From: M55B127 sp035269185
Lineage (GTDB): Bacteria; Bacillota; Halanaerobiia; Halanaerobiales; M55B127
Length of the DNA stretch: 38,649 nucleotides
Direction: 5' to 3'
NCBI GenBank assembly: GCA_964430875.1
Contig: CAYSHP010000016.1
Location: 1-38,649 of the forward strand
The position numbers were made by a program, and so were the translations under genes. The notes below the pieces were generated by a model. The model did no database searches. It saw only the letters and a list, made by a program, of their open reading frames with translations, and was not told where the DNA came from. Shown piece after piece: positions 33,596 through 38,649 of the stretch; the first letter of the stretch is position 1; every line of letters starts with the position of its first letter.

Positions 33596-35632
33596 CTATA
33601 TAATTTTGAGTAGCTCTTCGCCTTTTTCTGTTAGTTTACTTCCTTGTCTAGTTTTTCCTACTTTAATTAGATTAAATTCTCTTAATTTTTCCATTCTGCT
33701 TCTAACCATTTCGGGACTTAATTTTAGCCCCTTTTTACTTACTTTTTTCGCAATCCTTCTTCGCCCAATATTTAAACCATTTCTTTTAGATTCCTTAATA
33801 ACTCTCATCACTTCTTTATATTCTTTAATATCTGCACTATTACCTAATTTTTCTTTAATTCTTAAAAATTCATTATCCATTTCTTCTGTTACTACTTCAT
33901 CTGCTTTCATACTAAATTCTTCCGGTAAATGCCTTGGTTCTACTTCCTTATCATCTACCACTGTAATAATATAGTTAATTATATTTTCTAATTCTCTGAC
34001 ATTTCCTTGCCAGTTATGTTCTTTAAATATTTTATATACCTGCTCGGAAATAACCTTGTTATCATTTCTTTCATTTAAAAAGTAATTTACCAAAAAGTAT
34101 ATATCTTCAGGCCTATCTCTTAAAGGTGGTACTGTAAAATATAATACTTTTAATCTATAATAAAGATCTTTTCTAAACTCGCCTGATTCCACTAAGGAAG
34201 GCAAATCTTTGTTAGTAGCAGCTATTACTCTTACATCTACTGGGATAATACTGTTACCTCCAACTCTCATAATTTCTTTTTCCTGTAATACTCTCAGCAG
34301 TCTACTTTGTAAGGTTGAAGAAGCATCACCGATTTCATCAATAAAGATCGTACCCGTATGGGCCTGTTCAAATAGTCCTGCTTTCCCTCCACTTTTCGCT
34401 CCAGTGAAAGCCCCCTTTTCATAACCAAAAAGTTCACTTTCAATTAAACTATCCGATAAAGAGGCAAAATTGACAGCTATAAAAGGTTTGTTTTTACGAT
34501 TTGATTTATTATGAATTGCCTGTGCAAAAAGCTCTTTACCAGTTCCGCTTTCTCCTTTGATTAAAACTGTAAAATCATTATCAGCAATCTTTTTGGCAAT
34601 ATTTACAGTTCTTTTTAATTTATCACTTATTCCGATTATATCTTTAAAAGTATATTTGGTTACAAATCCTTTATCCCGCATCTTTTTTCTTATTTCATGT
34701 TCTTGTTTTTGAATTTGGGTCACATCTTTTATACTTAAAACTTTTACTTTAAAAATACTGTATTTTATAGTTTCTTCTTTATTTACAATAAAAGACCTAT
34801 TGCGGTAAGTCATTAATTCATTAAATATCTTTTTATCTTCTCTTAACATATTAAGTATTGATTTATTCTTCAGTACATCATCAATTTTTTGACCAATACT
34901 AGCTTTTTTAGATATATTGATTAATTCTTCAGCCGTTTCATTCATAAACATTATCTTATTATCTTCATTAACAGCAATGATTCCATCATGTGAGGTAGAT
35001 AAAATTCCTTCTAACACAGTGTTGAGCTGAGTACTATATTTAGTTAATTCAATAAGTTTTTTAGTATAATTGGCGATAAGCAAGTTACTGTTTTGTAAAG
35101 GAAGTTCTAATGTAAATAACACTTCTAAAATTGTGGAAATATCAATTAGTTTCACACCAATATCAACTGTTGTCTCAATTCCATCAGGAACTAAAAAATC
35201 AGCTCCCGGTGTTATAGCAACTTTATGAGGATGATAAGAATCACCAGGTGTATAGGGGCTATATATCAGATGATCTATACCCATTCCTTGTAATAGCCTA
35301 ATGGTTTCATTGGCAGTATATTCATGATTACTTACCACTAATACTTTGGTTTTAGGTTTTATCTGGAAAAGTTCTGATATATTCTCCAAATTTATACCCC
35401 GTCTGACTACAATTATTTTTGTATCACTTGGAGTCATATTACGAACTCGTCCATACATATATTTGCTTGAACTTAATACTACATCACAATCGGAAAGGTC
35501 AATATCATTGTCACTTAATAGATATCTTTTTACCTTTACTCGGTCCCCAAAAATTTTTTCTAATTGATCTCCAAAAGCATCTCTTATTATTTTTGCACTA
35601 GTTATTAACCCTAATATTTTTTTCTCACCCAT
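33596..35632 (-). CDS. Sigma-54-dependent transcriptional activator (PrpR_N-PAS-AAA+)
   Basis: This is an enhancer-binding protein of about 678 aa. The order is a PrpR_N-like sensor (about 1-190), a PAS domain (about 205-315, with GIIAVNEDNKIMFMNETAEEL), an AAA+ domain (about 330-560) and a C-terminal DNA-binding region. The AAA+ domain shows Walker A GESGTGKE, the sigma-54-contacting GAFTGAK loop, Walker B IFIDEIGD and the arginine-finger region FRKDLYYRLKVL. The C-terminus (about 590-678) lacks the usual Fis-type helix. It reads like a winged helix, with NIGRRRIAKKVSKKGLKLSPEMVRSRMEKL. ATG 35632 has GGGTG upstream. GTG 35641 is in frame. It likely activates the -24/-12 promoter at 33381-33398 in response to a small metabolite. 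It is the intact paralogue of the pseudogene at 21041-23083. Confidence 0.93.
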   Translation of the reverse strand: MGEKKILGLITSAKIIRDAFGDQLEKIFGDRVKVKRYLLSDNDIDLSDCDVVLSSSKYMYGRVRNMTPSDTKIIVVRRGINLENISELFQIKPKTKVLVVSNHEYTANETIRLLQGMGIDHLIYSPYTPGDSYHPHKVAITPGADFLVPDGIETTVDIGVKLIDISTILEVLFTLELPLQNSNLLIANYTKKLIELTKYSTQLNTVLEGILSTSHDGIIAVNEDNKIMFMNETAEELINISKKASIGQKIDDVLKNKSILNMLREDKKIFNELMTYRNRSFIVNKEETIKYSIFKVKVLSIKDVTQIQKQEHEIRKKMRDKGFVTKYTFKDIIGISDKLKRTVNIAKKIADNDFTVLIKGESGTGKELFAQAIHNKSNRKNKPFIAVNFASLSDSLIESELFGYEKGAFTGAKSGGKAGLFEQAHTGTIFIDEIGDASSTLQSRLLRVLQEKEIMRVGGNSIIPVDVRVIAATNKDLPSLVESGEFRKDLYYRLKVLYFTVPPLRDRPEDIYFLVNYFLNERNDNKVISEQVYKIFKEHNWQGNVRELENIINYIITVVDDKEVEPRHLPEEFSMKADEVVTEEMDNEFLRIKEKLGNSADIKEYKEVMRVIKESKRNGLNIGRRRIAKKVSKKGLKLSPEMVRSRMEKLREFNLIKVGKTRQGSKLTEKGEELLKII

Positions 35633-35673
35633 TTTTATCACCCAAACCTAAAGTATATTTATTAATAATACTA

Positions 35674-35702
35674 ATTATATAAGACATTTATTAATTTAGC
35701 AA
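35674..35702 (-). promoter_or_regulatory. SigA-type promoter of the sigma-54 activator gene
   Basis: On the minus strand TTGCTA (35697-35702), a 17-base spacer and a consensus TATAAT (35674-35679) precede the activator by about 42 bases. The perfect palindrome TTTAGCA/TGCTAAA (35695-35709) overlaps the -35 box and is a candidate autoregulatory site. Confidence 0.7.
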
Positions 35703-35709
35703 TGCTAAA
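35695..35709. promoter_or_regulatory. Palindrome overlapping the activator's -35 box
   Basis: TTTAGCA and TGCTAAA are perfect 7-base arms around a single central base. Placed over the -35 element, it could be an operator for the activator itself or another regulator. I did not find a second copy near the -24/-12 promoter. Confidence 0.45.
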
Positions 35710-35833
35710 AGGGAAAGTATTCTTTTTAGAAGATGAAAAATAAACTTATTTTTACAAGCCATTTTTTAAAAAAACATCTATATAAATACATAATATTATT
35801 TACTGAAAATTATGAATTTGTTTTTATAATCAT

Positions 35834-35862
35834 TTGACATAAATAATTATCTGTGGTATATT
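35834..35862 (+). promoter_or_regulatory. SigA-type promoter of the frl operon
   Basis: TTGACA (35834-35839), a 17-base spacer and TATATT (35857-35862) precede frlD. This is the same pair of hexamers and the same spacing as in the promoter at 10052-10080. Confidence 0.8.
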
Positions 35863-35890
35863 TATAGTGTGGTTTAGTGGGGTATACCAC
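35853..35890 (+). promoter_or_regulatory. Candidate operator of the frl operon
   Basis: GTGGTATA (35853-35860), overlapping the -10 box, and TATACCAC (35883-35890) are exact inverted copies, and GGTATACC at 35881-35888 is itself palindromic. The position at the promoter and early transcribed region suits repression by the GntR-type regulator encoded as third gene. Confidence 0.5.
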
Positions 35891-35937
35891 CTCTTAGTTA
35901 TTGTTATGACAGGCTTTAAAAAGGAGGTTTTTAATAG

Positions 35938-36795
35938 ATGCAGGTAATTGGTATAGGCGATAATGTGGTTGATAAATACATTAATCTAAACAAAATGTTT
36001 CCTGGAGGCAATGCTTTAAACTTCAGTGTTTATGCAAAAAAGCAAGGAATCGATTCTGCATATATGGGTGTTTTTGGTAATGATACAGCTGCTAATCATA
36101 TTAACAAGGTTCTCTCCGAATTAAATGTCGACACATCACATTGTAGATATTATCAAGGCGAAAATGCTTATGCAGAAGTTTCTTTAGAAAATGGCGACAG
36201 AACTTTTATCGGAACTAACAAAGGAGGCATTGCTTCTCAATGCCCTCTCCAATTTACGGAAAATGATTTAAAATACATTAATAATTTCCAACTAATACAT
36301 ACGAGTTGTTATAGTGATATAGAAGGTGAATTAATAAAATTAAATGATTTAAATATTCCTGTTTCTTTTGATTTCTCAGAAAATTTTCAACAAGATTACT
36401 TAAAAAAAGTTTGTCCTTATATCACTTTTGGATTTTTTTCTTGTGCTGATCTTAATGAAGAAAAAAGTATCGAAATATTAAAAAGAGCAGTGAAAATGGG
36501 ATCTTCTTTTGCTATTGGTACTAGAGGAGAAAAAGGTGTAATACTTTTATATAATGATAAAATTTATTATCAAGAAGCTGAAAATATAAACCCCAAAGAT
36601 ACTCTCGGAGCCGGCGATGCTTTTATAACTGGATTTTTGTTGGAATTATTAAAAACAAAATTTTGTTTTTCAGATTCGATTATAAAAAAATGTTTAGAAA
36701 TAGGAGTAAAAAATGCTGCGAAATATTGTAAAGTTTATGGAGCTTTTGGCAAAGGTAAAAAATATAATACTTATAATGGAGGTATAAATCAATGA
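35938..36795 (+). CDS. frlD: Fructoselysine 6-kinase
   Basis: This is a PfkB-family sugar kinase of 285 aa. GIGDNVVDKY at the N-terminus and MFPGGNALNFSVYA resemble E. coli FrlD closely. The C-terminal DTLGAGDAF (221-229) carries the catalytic base D227 and the anion hole. It phosphorylates fructoselysine or a related Amadori compound on C6. ATG follows AAGGAGG. It is the first gene of the unit and overlaps frlB by 4 bases (ATGA). Family assignment is strengthened by the SIS-type gene that follows. The precise Amadori substrate (lysine versus alpha-amino linked) cannot be told from sequence. Confidence 0.87.
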   Translation: MQVIGIGDNVVDKYINLNKMFPGGNALNFSVYAKKQGIDSAYMGVFGNDTAANHINKVLSELNVDTSHCRYYQGENAYAEVSLENGDRTFIGTNKGGIASQCPLQFTENDLKYINNFQLIHTSCYSDIEGELIKLNDLNIPVSFDFSENFQQDYLKKVCPYITFGFFSCADLNEEKSIEILKRAVKMGSSFAIGTRGEKGVILLYNDKIYYQEAENINPKDTLGAGDAFITGFLLELLKTKFCFSDSIIKKCLEIGVKNAAKYCKVYGAFGKGKKYNTYNGGINQ

Positions 36796-37799
36796 ACGAA
36801 GTAAAACTCGATAATTTCAAAAGATCATTAGATTATAGTATTTCAAAACAAGAAAAAACTGAACAAATTGTGAAAAAGTTATGCAAAAAAGAAATTAAAA
36901 ATATCTTTTTAGTAGGATGTGGCGGTTCTTTAATGGTTATGTATCCAGCCAAATACATACTTGAAAGAAATTCTGATATACCTTTATATATTTATAATGC
37001 TGGAGAGTTTATTACTACAAAACCTCAAATGGTAACAGAAAATTCATTAGTAATTCTATCATCCTTTAGTGGACGTACAGATGAAGTAGTTAAGGCTTAC
37101 AATTATGCAAATGAAATTGGTGCCTCTACTCTAGCCTTTTCTTCTAAAGATTCTCCGTTAGGTGATAATGTCGATTATTTATTTGATCTAAAATATAAAA
37201 CTGGTGTAAATCAAGCCCAGTTAATTATGCTAATGCAAATAATGCTTAATATAGTTAAAGTTCAAAATAATTTTGATAAATATCAAGAAGCCCTCCAATC
37301 AATAAATTCATTACCTGATTTACTAGTTAATTTAAAACAAGAAGTTGAAAGTGAAGCAGAAAAGTTTGCAAAAAAATATAAAAATGCAGAATTCTTTTTA
37401 GTTATTGCTTCTGGTCCTAACTGGGGTGAAGCTTATCAATTTGCAACCTGTAATTTAGAAGAAATGCAGTGGATTAAAGCACAACCAGTTCATGCTGGTG
37501 AATTTTTCCATGGGACTTTTGAAATTGTAAGGGATAATTCTAATTTAATAATATTTAATGGAGAAGATAAAACTAGACCACTAATCCAAAGAACTTTAGA
37601 CTTCACAGAAAAATATTGTAATAATGTTACTTTAATTGATCCTAAAAACTATGAATTAACCGGTATAAATAAAGAATTAAGAGGTCTTTTCTCCCCAATC
37701 ATTATTTCCACAATAAAATCTGTATATTTTAAAAAATTAGCTGCACATAGAAATCATCCACCAGATACCAGAAAATATATGGGTAAAATTGAATATTAA
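36792..37799 (+). CDS. frlB: Fructoselysine-6-phosphate deglycase (SIS-domain protein)
   Basis: This is a 335-aa tandem SIS-domain protein of the FrlB/GlmS-isomerase type. The first SIS domain has LVGCGGSL (40-47) and LSSFSGRTDEV (89-99). The second has VIASGPNWGEAYQFATCNLEEMQW, HAGEFFHGTFE, and a C-terminal HRNHPPDTRKYMGKIEY. It splits fructoselysine-6-phosphate to glucose-6-phosphate and the free amino acid. It has its own GGAGGT site inside the end of frlD, with coupled translation. Neighbouring kinase and regulator make the frl assignment firm, although related deglycases for other Amadori products exist. Confidence 0.87.
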   Translation: MNEVKLDNFKRSLDYSISKQEKTEQIVKKLCKKEIKNIFLVGCGGSLMVMYPAKYILERNSDIPLYIYNAGEFITTKPQMVTENSLVILSSFSGRTDEVVKAYNYANEIGASTLAFSSKDSPLGDNVDYLFDLKYKTGVNQAQLIMLMQIMLNIVKVQNNFDKYQEALQSINSLPDLLVNLKQEVESEAEKFAKKYKNAEFFLVIASGPNWGEAYQFATCNLEEMQWIKAQPVHAGEFFHGTFEIVRDNSNLIIFNGEDKTRPLIQRTLDFTEKYCNNVTLIDPKNYELTGINKELRGLFSPIIISTIKSVYFKKLAAHRNHPPDTRKYMGKIEY

Positions 37800-37823
37800 A
37801 CATATTTAAAGGGGGTGTTGTTT

Positions 37824-38561
37824 GTGGATATCCAAGTAAACAAAAATAGTATGGTCCCCATTTATTATCAAATTCAAGATCAAATACGTGAAAAAATAGA
37901 AAACGAAGAGTTGATTCCTAATACTAAATTACCATCAGAAAGAGAACTTAGTGCTCAACTTGATGTAAATAGGGCTACAGTTCGAAAAGCTATGAGAGGA
38001 CTAGTTACTGAAGGTCTATGCACCAAAAAAGTAGGCAAAGGTATATTTATTGATGATGAGAAAATCACAATGAATTTGCACAATACTAGTGGTACCACAA
38101 GTTTTATTAATAAATTAGGTTTAGAAATAGAAACCAACTTATTATCAAAAAAGATTATTGAAAGTGATAAAAAAATAAATACAATTTTAGATAATGAAAA
38201 CAATAAGTTACTTTATATAAAAAGAGTTAGATATATTGATAATGAGCCACTAATGCTTGAAAAAACTTATTTGCCACTAAAAAGATTTGAAGATATCACA
38301 GAGGAAAACTTTAATCAATCTCTTTATAAAATACTTGAAGAAAAATATGATATAGAACCTAACTATGCCAGAGGAACTCTTAATGTTAAAACCGCTAAAG
38401 AAGAAGATTCACAAATATTAGACATTCAATTAAATTCAGCTTTAGTTGAAAAAGAAGTAACTGTATTTGATCAAAATAGATTGCCTATAGAGTATAATAA
38501 AACCTATTATCGTAGTGATAAATTTAGTTTTACAATAAATAGTAAATATTGTGACGATTAA
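37824..38561 (+). CDS. frlR: GntR-family regulator of the frl operon (HutC/UTRA type)
   Basis: This is a regulator of about 245 aa with an N-terminal winged helix (VPIYYQIQDQI, KLPSERELSAQLDVNRATVRKAMRGLVTEG) and a UTRA domain (LLYIKRVRYIDNEPLMLEKTYLPL, YNKTYYRSDKFSF). GTG 37824 is chosen because GGGGGTG lies about 6 bases upstream. In-frame TTG 37818 and GTG 37815 fall too close to or inside that site. It follows frlB by about 24 bases. It probably represses the operon through the inverted repeat at 35853-35890, with a phosphorylated Amadori product as inducer. It is a distant relative of the GntR gene at 9262. Confidence 0.82.
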   Translation: MDIQVNKNSMVPIYYQIQDQIREKIENEELIPNTKLPSERELSAQLDVNRATVRKAMRGLVTEGLCTKKVGKGIFIDDEKITMNLHNTSGTTSFINKLGLEIETNLLSKKIIESDKKINTILDNENNKLLYIKRVRYIDNEPLMLEKTYLPLKRFEDITEENFNQSLYKILEEKYDIEPNYARGTLNVKTAKEEDSQILDIQLNSALVEKEVTVFDQNRLPIEYNKTYYRSDKFSFTINSKYCDD

Positions 38562-38649
38562 TACAACTTTTTAAAATTATAATTATCACCTACCGTCAAC
38601 TTCTCCCACCTAATCATAAACAAGATTAAAAAGGAGCTTGTTAAATAAA
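38562..38649. other. Region after frlR with a ribosome-site-like sequence at the window edge
   Basis: No clear terminator follows frlR. AAAAAGGAGC at about 38628-38637 looks like a ribosome binding site for a gene beyond the window, so the frl unit may continue, for example with a transporter. Confidence 0.4.

Noticed and set aside
1..38649. CRISPR arrays, tRNA or rRNA genes, insertion sequences
   Set aside because: I saw no regularly spaced repeats, cloverleaf-like sequence, transposase motifs or terminal inverted repeats while reading the window.

Overview
AT-rich bacterial DNA with strong GGAGG-type ribosome sites, frequent TTG/GTG starts and SigA-type promoters, so most likely a Firmicutes-type anaerobe. 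All three solute-binding proteins have signal peptides without a lipobox cysteine. Soluble periplasmic binding proteins fit a diderm lineage such as the Halanaerobiales; this placement is an inference. The window is a peptide and amino-acid scavenging region. Nearly everything from 59 to 35632 is on the minus strand, and only the last three genes are on the plus strand.

Region A (59-10080, minus) runs from a SigA promoter with a palindromic operator through a GntR/HutC regulator, a peptide-type binding protein, two permeases, a TIM-barrel isomerase-like protein and a HAD phosphatase-like protein. It continues into a four-gene nitrogenase-like set (D-like, K-like, NifH-like, NifB-like) and ends at a clear terminator. 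This is the most novel part of the window. Between them the component-1 subunits keep four cluster-type cysteines, which suggests a [4Fe-4S] cluster rather than a P-cluster. A NifB-type radical SAM protein is present, but no NifE/N is in the window. The regulator and importer in the same unit suggest a reductase for an imported small molecule rather than N2 fixation.

Region B (10093-20876, minus) is a complete Dpp/Opp-type importer (binding protein, two permeases, two ATPases) followed by three M20 amidohydrolases and a succinyl-CoA:acetate-type CoA-transferase. It looks like a path for N-acylated amino acids: import, hydrolysis, then activation of the released acid.

Region C (about 20967-23083, minus) is a decayed sigma-54 activator with two frameshifts and two in-frame stops. 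Its 3' end is fused to the last ~40 codons of a class I glutamine amidotransferase (peptidase C26 type).

Region D (23461-35632, minus) contains an intact paralogue of the decayed activator and, just downstream, a recognisable -24/-12 promoter. This reads into an Asp/Glu/hydantoin-type racemase, two M19-type dipeptidases, two permeases, a binding protein and an M20 homologue with altered metal ligands. A third M19-type dipeptidase lies beyond a terminator. The dipeptidases carry HxH where the family has HxD. No ATPase genes accompany the importers of regions A and D, so the region B pair may serve all three.

Region E (35834-38561, plus) is a fructoselysine operon (frlD, frlB and a GntR/HutC regulator) behind a consensus promoter overlapped by an inverted repeat.
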